A stretch of DNA of 64,000 bases from Plumapathes pennacea (Eukaryota > Cnidaria > Anthozoa > Antipatharia > Myriopathidae), in NCBI GenBank assembly GCA_964036295.1, contig OZ038466.1, positions 15,410,001 to 15,474,000 on the forward strand, written 5' to 3'. The notes under the pieces are model-generated. The model saw nothing but the letters and a program-made list of their open reading frames with translations. It was not told where the DNA came from and searched no databases. The stretch's first letter is position 1. Each line of letters starts with the position of its first letter. The translations under genes were made by a program, and so were the position numbers. Shown here one piece after another: positions 34,401 through 47,026 of the stretch.

Positions 34401-37400
34401 AATGAGTCTTTTTCTAAAAAAAAAAAAAAAAAAAAAAACAATTCTGTGACCTGAAAATGTTTGTCTCGTTTTTAGCTCGCGAATTCCACTTTGTGGGATT
34501 TGCGAGGTATAGTAATCACTTTCCTTCCCTACTTCCCTACCTCCCTACTTCCCTACGTCCCTACTTCCCTACTTCCCTGCTTCCCTATTCCCTCTGTTGT
34601 CAACAATGGATTTCCAAATAAAGCAGTTGCGGTTTTCCAAATTTGGGCATGATGAAGGCGCGCAACAGGGTGTGTCGATCAACGCAGTTTAAAAGCAAGA
34701 TGTTGTCGTAGTTGTTGCGACCATATTTTTGTTCGGAACGTGTTCTCATTTTGAAGTTTGAGTCATGCGTTCGAAGTTTGTTTGGCCATTGATTCTGAGC
34801 TTGGTTGTGTTTCACTCTACTGTGTTTTGCGTTGTTATTGTGACCGTTTGTCGCGGTGCCATGAAGGTCAAACAATCAGTGGCACCGATGGCGTTATCGC
34901 ACACAAATCTGAAGCCGTTGGTTTAGTATCCGCCAAAATTTCTGTAGTGACAGTAAATACGGCTTAGAAGATACTAGGCCGGAAAGATATTGAATCTCGG
35001 CCAAAAATATCCATTTCCGGTGAATGTTTACAAGTTCATACAGTATGCAAATTATCAGGTGTTTCAATTCTTGGTTTGCATGTGACGTCATAAAAAGCCA
35101 TCTCAAAAGTAACGTATCCTATAAGTCTAATACACTGATATGTTCAGGACTATCATGCCTTAAGACTTAAAGCAAAATTCTGAGTCGATACAAAATATCT
35201 ATCGGGAGCTATGGACGTTTGAATACCGTGACAACAAAGCCGTGTACACGCGCGCGGCCGACTAAAATCGGTCCCTCACGCAACATTTTAAAGTTAGAAC
35301 TGCGAAAGATGTGAAGTAACTAAACATCAAGCTGAGTCACAGATCAACTTCATTTTGTGTTCCGAGTTCGACTAACATGGCGGCCGCATACAAACTCTTA
35401 TCAAATCTCCAAAAAACAAATTGCCCCTGCTTCGCCAAAATGAAGCCTAGACAATCCAAAATTGGCATCTGGACTATTTCAGGTCTTTTTAGTTCTAGAG
35501 TCAAAAAGGTACAATCTGTTATTTTGAAGGGTGCTGCGATCGCGTGACCCGTGAAAACCGCGTCGATAAATTTTTTCTCTCAATTATTATATAACACTTT
35601 TTTAAGCCCGCGTTCACCACGAAGTGGTGAATTGAGCCAGTTCTATTAAATAGCTACTTCCGCAAAATGAAGTCCTTTTACAAATTCGCGAGCTTACAGC
35701 TGCCTTGCTGCTTTGATTAGTGCATAAATTTAACAGGTAATAAATATAAAGAGGGCTTTTAAATTTCAGAGAGTTTAGCATGGAATATATTTCTCTATCT
35801 TAAATTTTGCTTTCAGTATTTATACTACTCTTTATACTAGCAGCTATATATAGATTACATGAGCTGCTTTAGAGGTTCATAAGGAAAATTATCATCTAAT
35901 GGTGACAACAATTTTATCCCAAAAATAAGAGACTTTAGTATGGAATGGAGGACAAGCATCCCCGCTGCAACAATACCAAAACATTTTTTTTTCTGTTTAG
36001 AAGCGCTCTGTAAAATAGGCCAATTCTGTTGAAACTTACAAATTTGAATGCTTTAAGATTATGTTTGATAATTGTGCACAACTCCTGGTGACGATAGTGT
36101 TGATGCGCTCACTTTTGGCTCTATGACATGACTGGTGTGGGAGGCTTGGTTACACTGGTCACAGTTGCAGGTGTGTTTATCAGATTAGGTGATTAATGGG
36201 TAGTGCATCACTGTCGCTTGAGTCGTTTTCCTGAGATTCAAGTGTTCTCTTGTCCTCTGGTAAGTCTTGCCATGGCCGGGCGTGCACAATAAAGTTATGG
36301 AGCACGCTCTTCGACCAATCAGAACGTGGCTTATATCGTGACTATGTTATAACAGTAATTCGTAGGGTGATGGCATCTGGCCGTCCAGTGGAGTATTGCA
36401 GTACACCCACAATCCTGTAAGGCTATTCATTCTTTTTTTGGTGCTGTTTCAAAATGGATTTGCGGCTTCCGACTGTTTGCCTGGTGATATTGGGAGAACT
36501 GAATGACGTTATATTTCCAAAACGAGTGCGTGTGCCGTTTGATGAGAGTTTCCAAACACCAATGATGCTGATGTAATAGTGTTTTCGACGTATGCTCTTG
36601 TTTAAATTCTTGAGATCGAGGAAGAGTCAGACTTTTTTCTTCCATCGGTGATTTCTTTGACGTTGCACACGTTTGAATTTGCCCAGTCAATCGGTTCATG
36701 TACTTGGTTTATTACGTCGTCCGCGATTTGGTCCACCACACAGGGAGTAGTATATCTGCTGGAACTTTGCATAATGGGTGAACGACTATAGGACATAGTT
36801 GTCACCCAGGTGTGTACTAGTTCTTCTCTGGAAAACGCCCCTGCTTAATAATGCATCTTGGTTTAATACCTCCAGGACAGTGAACTTTAATATAGTTGAG
36901 CCTGCTGTGCAGAAGCTTCAGCCAAGGCCAAGCGTTCTCAGTTTTGCGCTATGAGAGGGGTGGCGTCCGCGTCGACTTCACCAAATATTCCACGTTCCTG
37001 GCACTTTCAGAGTTGTAGCCAGCATTTGTTTCCTGCCGAGCTCTGCATTTGCGGGAACAAAACGTACACAACTATTTCAAGGTTTTAGACCACAGTCTTT
37101 GCTTTCATCAGAGTAGTGAAAAACGACAACAGTATAGAAAACACTACTGTCGTGTTCCCAGCACCACTGACACGGGGTGTAGCGTGCCGAAGTTCGCCAG
37201 TTTAACCAATGCGTACAGGTAGCAGACGGACAGCGAGATTTAAGCGGTTTAATTCAGGCTGGGCCGACTTCATAAGTACACAGATACGGTAAAAACTATA
37301 AAACAAATAATTACAGGAGTTTTAGGAACGGAAAATACGCTTATTACAAATCCGAAAGGTTCAAAGGTCGACAGGTTAACACTCACGTTTGGTCTTGACT

Positions 37401-40400
37401 CCTGAACTACGAAACTCCAAGGAAAGCTCCTAAACTCCAGTAAAACTCCGATAGAACTCCAATGACTCCTGATAGTTGTGTGTTCTAACTCCGACTGAAT
37501 TGACTAAGGCTTTGTTCTAAATAACACACCTAAATTCCTAAAATTGTGCGGCCAGCAAAACGGATATAACGTAATCAATTGAATCAATGCTCTCTTTTTT
37601 TTAAAACAAAACAATCAGTCTCTATGGATAAACTGTTCCTTTGTCTGTAATCATGACAACTACGGTCTTTTACTGAAAAAAGAAAAAAATGTTCACAGCA
37701 GTTCCTGTTAAGCCCGGGCTTAATGGTTTAAGGATAGCTACACCCCCAGTGATTGCCGACATCCCAGCATGGATGGGTTTCAGGTGCTTTTACTATGTTA
37801 AACCCGAGGACGTTGTTGGATTGCATGATGTTGATTTGAAACGGGAATTGTTGGAGGTCTGTTGTGGTGATTACACAGGTGTTTGCTTCTGTATCGCTTT
37901 AAAGTTGATTAGTGTAGGTTGGTTTGATGTCTGGATGGTTGTTTAGGCCGTGCAATGAATTATCGTGAGTTTCCCCTGTTGAACTTGTTGATAGGGTCAA
38001 TACTTTTTGCCCCTTCTTTCTCAAAGCTGAAGGGCCATCAAGATAATTGTCATCTTTTAGGTGAATGTCGTTACCCTGCAATTGGCCTTGTGGACTGTTT
38101 TCTATTCCATAAACTTTCTAAGGGCGCTATAGTATTCCACACTCATAACGCGCATAATGGCCGATTGTGTCACAGTGTCCGTGCATCTAGAATTCTTGAC
38201 GTGGCAACCTGCAGAGTTATGGTGACTGTTTCCACATCGAAGCACCTTTTGACTTGCATTGAATCCGGTGATTTTGGTCGTCGTCGAAGGTTTTTTGAGA
38301 GTATACAGTGTCTTGTTCGCTCTGAACTGTATAGATATTGGATTTGCCTTCGCCTTTGAAAAAAATTTCACCTAGGCTTTGGTGCTCTCGTCGACTTTGA
38401 CCGCGTCATACCCCAGCATGAAAGTAGAGGTTCTCTAGCGCTATCGCATTTTTGCGCGCTTTATCGGTTCTGACGTGTTCTTACGTTGACATCTGTATCC
38501 TCCACCTTCTACTCTCAGTTGCGCTGTAGTAATGAACTCCTCAAGCGGTATGTCTCCTGGTTTGAGGCAGCTTGTTGATATCTGGCTATGATCTGGTTCT
38601 ATTGGGGCTTGGTGTAGGCTTCTAGGACTGCTAACATGGGCTTTATTTTGTGATTATTGCTGTTGATTGGTCAGTACGAATGGAGGCTGGGCAACCTAGA
38701 TACAGTCAACAATAATTTTCCCAGCATCCCGCTCCTGACACCATGTCACAAAGTATAGATAAAGCATACATTTAGTGGTTCGGCTGGATAGGAACAACAT
38801 TACAAGCGGGAACCTCGTAAATACGGGAGGTTCATTTAGCGATTAAAAAATTGTAAGTAGTAGCTTATCATCTTATTGCTATTTTTTTCATACAAGTTAG
38901 CATTGGCAAATGAGTAGCCGGTATCAAATGTTTTTTTTTTCCTTTACTGTTTCTTTGTTCAACCAAAGCTTCTTTTCTTATCTTTGATCTGCGATATGTT
39001 TTGAATTATAGTTGTTATTCTCTTAAAACGTAGGTGTTCAGTTTTCTGGTACAATCATGATTTTTCACCATGGAAAGAAGATTGAATACAATGGTCACAG
39101 GTGGGTGTCCAGATGATATATATTGCACATGTAGTTAACACGCAAAATTAGTGGAAAAATAAAATTATGCTTCTTGATTCTCGTGTAGAAAAAATTTCAC
39201 CTTTATAGGTGGGCTTCCACTTAGGCTGCTTGTAGCTCGGGATGAGTTGTTTAGGGGTGGAACTGATTGGTGGAAGTGGACAAATTTCAGCTCCACTACA
39301 CAGCAGACAAAATATAATCCCATCAGGTTTATTTTGCCGGGGTCGGTATGGCTCCAGACGCTGGGAAATCAACCACAATAGGCACTTATTACAATAAGGC
39401 ATAGTCTGGATACAATTCCCTTTACAAACTCCACATAACCAAGCAGTGGTCACTGCGGGATAAAAAAAACCATAAAAAAAAAAACCCTGTGGGAAAACTG
39501 GAAACGTATTCCCCGAACCATGCAGTACCACGTTCTTGTGGGTCTAGATGATGAAAAACTCCCACTTTACAATGCTACTCGATAAATATATCGATCTGAC
39601 ATTTGTTACACATTTCACAGTTGACATCTCGTACATCGAGCAGTCTTACAATTCTTATGGAAAACGACATGCTGATCGTTTTTATCTTCCTGCGTATAGT
39701 ATATGTGTAAAGAAAAAAAGTGGAGTGTATGAGCCAACCCAATCTCGTACCCAGACCCTTTCGCTGTCTTACGGCGCATGCTCGACGAAAACGAAAGACT
39801 CTGGAACAGACCAATTTTTAGACGATCCTGATTGGTTATTTCAAACAATGCAAATACGACCGGAATATCTACCAGCGGGCAAACATGGAGGAGTTTTTGA
39901 CCGGGAACGATGAAGTGTGCAGGCACCCAGCTGATTGCATCTGCATCAGGAAGCGAATATAACCAGATACAGCAGTTCACTAGAGTGCAACTTGACCCAG
40001 TGATGGCTTTGCAACCAAATTCTGGCCTTGTTGTACTTAAACGTCACATTCGCGATCGAGCGCTGTTTAACAGCAATCGCTTCTCTGATTTTTAAACGAA
40101 GGAAGGATCCTTCCTGTCGGTACATTATGTCTTCAGGTAACTTTGAAGCACATTTCTGTCAGCTACAGAACCAGCTGAGAGCGACGAAGCCTTTAGATAT
40201 TTCTACATGTGCCATGCTGTCGGGTCGGTTAATTGTGTTATGGTCCCGGTTGTGGTGGTATTAAATTGTTTTCTGTGCTTTGTATTTATGCCATGTGTGC
40301 AAATTGTGTGCGACATTCTTTGCGGGTACAAATTGAACATGTAAACATGACCAGGCTGTATGTATATCTGCATGCAGTATCGATAAAATCAGTATATCCA

Positions 40401-43400
40401 TCAATCGATCAATAATCCGTTGTTCTTCAATAATGTAGGGGTCTTTTATTCACTTTCAAGCCCTTTCACAACAATAACAGTTGCGTAAAACCAAAATGAA
40501 TTTTGCCCGTGGGCATGCGCAGTTTAACCGGAAGTCCGCTATTACGGACTGAAAATCTGGTCTGTTCCAGTCTTTCGTTTTCGTCGAGCATGCGCCGTAA
40601 GACAGCGAAAGGGTCTGGGTACGAGATTGAGCCAACCTAGAATGACTCAACACCTGCTATACTCGACCTTATAAACCACTTGGCTACTCATAATGCTCCA
40701 CTCCGACTAGAACCCAGACCCCGCTTTGTACGTGCCGCAGAAATGTCAATTTCTGTCTAATTCGTTCACTCTGTTCACTCAAACGCCAGAAATTACATTT
40801 AATAAGATGCAGCTAGAGAAAAGTACGAACCGTATGACTGCACAGCCCGGTGGAAGAGCCGCGTTGCTCTGGCGCGGGTTCAATCCCCGCTCAATACAGT
40901 GAGATTTGAGGACACTATTAAATGCTAGTCCCGAGGGTGTCCGCCTTAGAGACAGTTCACTGTATTGAAATGCTGTATTGAACCTATCCAACTTTATGTC
41001 TTGCAGAAGTGCAGATATTCTGGTTACTTTTCTGCACAAGGCAAGTTTGTTTATATGAAACGATGTTTGCTTAGAAAAATACTAATAAAAATCATTTGCA
41101 TGTAGAGTGCAACTTCTTGTCGCAATCATTAGAGATTTATTACGTGGTTTAAAGCTTCTAATTGTTTCGTCCCTGCAGTTTACAAGTTACCAGCAATTTA
41201 ACATGTGTTACTCTTTATTACAAACACAACCATGTTCAGTGTCAAGTAGTAGTTTATGCTTTTCATACCAGTCTTTCCTGTCTTGTCTGACTGCATCTTT
41301 GAAATTTATAAATCAATTAAACTTCATATATTTTGTGCCAAGTATTATTTGATGTTATGATGTCAAATGCTGTTAACCCATGCATGCAGTTAAATTTGTA
41401 TCATCTGACTCTTTATGGCAGATGTTGGAGCCTCCAGTGACAATGATAGAGACCAAGAAACAGAAAAATGCTTTTGATGACATTGCCGCCAGCAAAGTGA
41501 TAGGATATTTTGAAAAGGGACATACAGGTACATGTATTATATTGACCATTGAAGTGACTATACACCACTTCTATAATAACTAATTGTGACACCGAACCTC
41601 GTGTCCAGGGACATCTGCGTGAGAAGTTGGGGACACGGTCTTCGCGACAGTTCTTGCATTTTGAAGTTGGATTGGGAAGATGACAGCTGATAGTTTGAAG
41701 CCCTCGCCTCTGTGCATGTAGAATATCACGTAAACACTTCGTAATTTCGTGTTTTGTAAATGACAATTTAAGAATGAATCAATTTGAAAATATGCTATTC
41801 CCAACGGTGCTGCTGGTGCAAAACAATTTGCACAACCTTTAGTGTTTAGCCTCCTCTTTCCTCCCCCTCCCCTTTCCCGTTGCTTGAGTTTCAGGATATT
41901 GCAGAGCAGACATTGCAGAGGGGGAGGTGTTAAAAGATAGTCGAACAAACGTAAATTTAGTGAAATGTTTCACAGATTTAATGTTTTCATTAATATTTGA
42001 ACGTTTTCCCACACGATCGTGGCTTCTACTTGTGTGTGACAGACGCCATTAACCATGTTATTTTACTCCAAAGGTCAATATTCAATACGTTATTTTGAAG
42101 AACATTCTTGAAGCTTCTCTCGAACTTGAGGATTAAATACTCTTTTGCAGTACTTTTATTTGTTATGTTTCAGTGCTAAGGGAGTTTGAAGAGGCAGCCA
42201 AACAATACCAGCCTCTTGTACCATTTTATGCTGTGTTTGACAAGAAGGTAAAGCCTTTTTCACAAGATACTATTCCCACAGAGATGCCAACCGCGACCCA
42301 CTTGGTGTAGGGGCTATCAGGAAACTAAGATTTTGAACCGTAGCCGACTTGCTGAAATATTGAGTAGAAGTATTTAATGGAAAATGTTTTAAAAGTTGAT
42401 TTAAACTTTTATTTAAAACCAGAGGTTCTGTATTCAATTTCTCGACATCCAGTATGGACGCAGCTAACACCATACGAGATAATCAATTGCTTGACAACCA
42501 AAATAAGCAAAAATAGGACTATTGTCTACTCATACCCACACATACAGAATACAAGTTGTCAGTATCTGTAACATTAAAAGTAACCTATTCACAGTACCTC
42601 TTAGTTTTCTCCACCGCATGGTGTCCAGACCTTGCTTGGCCTCGTTGACATTAATTTGCTTGCCAATGAAGAGCGGCGAAGGCTCGGCAGAGAGAGGCAA
42701 GGCGAACGGTGGCGAGGGAATCTCGGGGCGCGCGAGGTAGCAACCTCACTTCCATGCTATTTTTTCTCAATCAATCAGCGACGAAGCTCAACTGAACTCA
42801 TGAAAGTGTCGGAAAACTCGTGAAGGAGTAATATTAGGACCTCTGGAACCAGAGTATAATACAGAGGGAGTTTGAAGAGTCTATATTGACGGTATGTAAC
42901 TTTCCCCTGCGTCAGGGCACCATGTCCTGACAGAATCACCTGTACCGTAAAACAAATATCAAATCTTACACCATGAGTGAGGAATTGTGAACAATCTATA
43001 CTATCGATGTTACAGATACTGACAACCTTCATTCTGTTCATATGGGTATTGTTGATGCTTTGTGGTTGTCATGCAATACCAGCCTCTTTGGTGTCTCGTC
43101 CATTAACTGCGTTTTGCTACTCGTAAATACTGCACGGCGGAAATACGTTCTTGACGTCACTTCCGTTGGTCAGCATTCGTCGCCATGGCTATCTGACTTC
43201 TCATCATTCGAGGTAAAATTTCGCATCGTGTGTAAGCCTTGTTTTTCTTGTGCACAACTTATGTTATAGAAAATGCATTGAACTAATTTACAGTTGAATA
43301 TCGAGTCCTAGTATTGACTTTCTTGGCTAAGTCGTGAGGTTTAACTACAAAATCTGCACTTGAATCCATGGTTTAATGCAATACATGCTGACTCAAAAGC

Positions 43401-46400
43401 AAGATGACCGCACGGCGAAAAGCATATTTCCGCGATGTTTGTAAATGCTCATTTGTTACTGATCAACGGTGATGATTTATGACAGTCATTCCTCTTCCTT
43501 TGCTTAGCTGGCAAAGTCTTTGCGTTTCAAGAAAACAAAGCGCATCCTGTTGCATAAACCGTATGAAAAGCCAGTCAGCTTCCCGACAGAGCAGGTACAG
43601 CACACAGAAACTAGATGTACACTCCGATGTAATACAGCACTTTGCCATGTTGCTCATTTGGGCTTGTTCTAGTCTAGTGCTTAGAGGACGAATTTTGTTA
43701 ATTTTGTTGAATTGACGAGACGAATTGGGACCGAGTGATATCAGTTATTCCACTGAGTAGAGGGGATTTACGTTAAATGTATCAGTGTAGTGTATCGCAT
43801 AGTCTAAGTGTTATTTGGGAAAGTGATTGACTTCGATTTTTTCACATAAAAACATGAACATTGTTGGAACTACCAAAATTGTTAGCACTTTCCTTGTAAA
43901 GTTATTTTCTTGAAGGGCCAGGAGAATAACTTGTATTTCGAGCTGAGGGATAAAGATGACCAAATTAACTTGAGTTAAACAGTGCAAAAAACCATGTTTC
44001 TTAGAAGTTCTCTTGCATTTCGTTATTTTTATGCAGGAAATCACAGAGGGAAACATAAAAAGATTTATAGAGAAAAATAAAAAGTAAGTTCATAGCACCT
44101 ACTATTTATGTAGTTTGTAATTATGATTGAAGAGTTGGAGATTAAAGGGGCACTGTCATGAGATGCGATCCACCGCCGTTGTGGACGCCATCTTGGATTT
44201 CAAACTTGAAAACATCGGGCGAATGTTTTCAAGATTCGACTAAACGCGCGCGCATGCGCATTTCATGACACTGCCCCTTAAAGTCCTTTTCACTGTAACA
44301 TGACCTGAAGTCCAAATCACTAAAAACAACAGTAATTATTTCTGGTTTACATGATTTACCAACAGGTAGTTTTTAAATCACCAACCATTGTACATTTACA
44401 AAATTAAAAAGGACTGCTTTTTGGTTCAAAAGTTTTAGAAGTTGCTTACAAATACACATTTTTTTGCTATTGTTTTACTGCTTAGATATCAATTGCTCCT
44501 GGCGGGAAATTGATTGCCTTGGCACTACGTGCTGAACAATTATGACAACGACTTTTCTTGACTGCTCGTACACTTGCAAACGTTTTGAAGTATATTGTAT
44601 AATGTAAACATGTGCATATAATAAGTGTCATTTAACATACAGTTCATCCTTCTCATGACAGACAAATTATCACAAAGATCAGGTTGGAAGACATTCATGA
44701 AACATGGGTAAGTGTGGTGACTGTGCTGCGCTTTGAAAGTGTGCATCACCCCGAACTAAAATTTATCTATTTTTAAATGATAAACGGAGAACCAATCTCA
44801 GAATGCGTTTCACATATTGCGTTTCGCGAATTAAAAAAAAGACATTGAAGATCACTATTTTGCGAGTTTAGCCTCGATTACCGCGACGCATATATGCAGC
44901 AGATATTTTTTGAATTTAACTTTTTGTCGTGTAACGCGTAATTGGCCGTTTTTATACTACAGACGACTAATTCGTCCAGACGCATTAGTCGTCTGACTGT
45001 TAAGTTCGACTGGTATAAAAACGAGTCGGAGAACTCACTCCATGCACACTGCTTTTTTGCCGAGAATTCTTCCCTCGTGCCGCCATCTTGAAACTGTCAA
45101 ATATCTCGATTTGATACTGAAACATACGCTTCTGGTCTCCAGTTAAGTTCGACTCGTTTTTATGCTAGACGCATTTTTCGTCTGAGACGAATTAGACGTC
45201 TGCTAAGTGCGTCTTTCAGTCGCACTTAACAGACGCATAAGAATTTAAGTGCGTCTGCCCTGTTTTCCGTTTTTATACTAGAAGAATTAGTCGTCCGAGA
45301 CGACTAATGCGTCTGAGACGAATTAGTCGTCTGTAGTATAAAAACGGCAATTGCAAAGGATCATTCTTAACAATTTCTTTTAATTTTGCATCTCGTCTCC
45401 CCGTGCATTGCGTTAAAGATTCTAAAAATATCCTATGACTAGAAATACAATAATTGCAATTATTATATGGCACTAATACTACGCACGCTACGATTGGTTA
45501 ATTTACCGGTCTATACTTTCCTGTACGGACCGCAAATTTAATTTACGCACGTTCTGATTGGTCAATTTGGGGAGTTGACCGTTACGAAGAAGGGAAACAT
45601 CCGAGGAAAATTTGCTTGCGACCTCAGCCGTCATTGACGAAAAGTGCTGCAGATCTATGGGGGGGGGATTCGCACACTTGCCAGGAAGAAAGTGGAAAGC
45701 GAACAATCACCGTGAACAGTTATGACTAAAACCGTGCAAGAATCAAGTTTTGCAGACATGTTTGCTCGTCATGGCACACTATGAAGACAGTAAATGTATT
45801 TCTCACAATGCACGAAGACTCTTTCGAAATCACTGACTGATACAAAGACGCCGTGGTGATTTGAGGAGGGTTAGTTTGCTGAAAGAAACCTCAACGATTT
45901 GTCGGTCGCAATGTGTGATAAAATGATTTTCCTTTAGTGTCATTTTGCCTTCTACATTACTGTATGTGTAAGAAACTTATTTGAAAGAATAAAAAATGCT
46001 CTGAGTTACAAAAGCAGTTTCTTCTGAAAGGAGATAAGACTGCAGTTTTTTGAAAGCTTTAGTGAGCGAGAAACCGCTCAAGGGGCTCAAGGGCGAGTTC
46101 GTTCTCTGAATAAAGCTCCGTGTCGTTGTTTGACACACGCTATCGGCCATTTCATTTAGCTCAGAACAATTGGGATTTATTTAGGCAGTTGGTTCGACAG
46201 ACGCTTTTTTTTTTTTTTTCTTTCAAGACTTTCAAATTGGTAGAATTGTAAGCTGTTAGCTGAATTTGTTGTGAAAACAAACGTGTGTAATTCATGTTTG
46301 ATCGCGATTGATGTTGTTGAATGAACGAGACGATTACTACTTGGGGCCTTGTTTTATGTTTGTCGAAAGATCTAAAGCCATATAATAAATATCTTATCCT

Positions 46401-46995
46401 TGGATGTTTTAAGTTACTTTTGACAGTCATACGAAAACGGCTCTGTGGTGTGATTGTTTTTGTTTTGCGTTCGCTGCGCTTTCCGATTGGTCCAAAAAGG
46501 TTTAGCAGAAGCAAAACCGCGATGTTCTCACGCAAGAACATAAGTGGCAATGGCGTGTTCTTGTTCTTGTTCTTGTTCTTGTTCTTGTTCTTCAAAAAAA
46601 AAAAAAACAAAACAAAGTAATACAAAACAAAACAAAAACAAAAACAAAAACAAACGAACAAAAAAGAAACAAACGCGGATTACTTTAGCTTCCGATTGTT
46701 TGAAAGTGTTCATACCGCCTTTGTTAAGGGTGGTGTACTTGCTTTGGTTTTGGTTTCCAACAGTCATCTGGAGTTTCAAAACTACAGGGGACGCGCTTAA
46801 TCCAGGATTTTACTTTTGCTGTTGCACGAGTTGTTTCTCGTTTGCGTAAGTTCGCGAGACTGTTACGCTTCTAGTTTTCTAGTTTGTATTCATTTTCATC
46901 AACGCGATACAAATAGATAGACTTCCTGTGTGGAATTCCTTTACTCTGGACTGTTGCATTTGAAAACTTTTTGCGCGGTATAAATAAAATATGAT

Positions 46996-47026
<31 letters not shown>

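Noticed and set aside
37689..37946. 85-codon plus-strand ORF
   Set aside because: No recognisable domain; the opposite strand fits a decayed retroelement better.
41106..41144. Candidate exon QLLVAIIRDLLR in the calsequestrin-like gene
   Set aside because: Acceptor and frame fit, but no donor restores the phase of the next exon; the 41007-41040 microexon fits in length, phase and similarity.
46161..46850. Several ORFs with Phe/Cys or Lys/Asn/Glu-Gln runs
   Set aside because: Translations of the (TTCTTG)n and AAACAAAA simple repeats, open in many frames.
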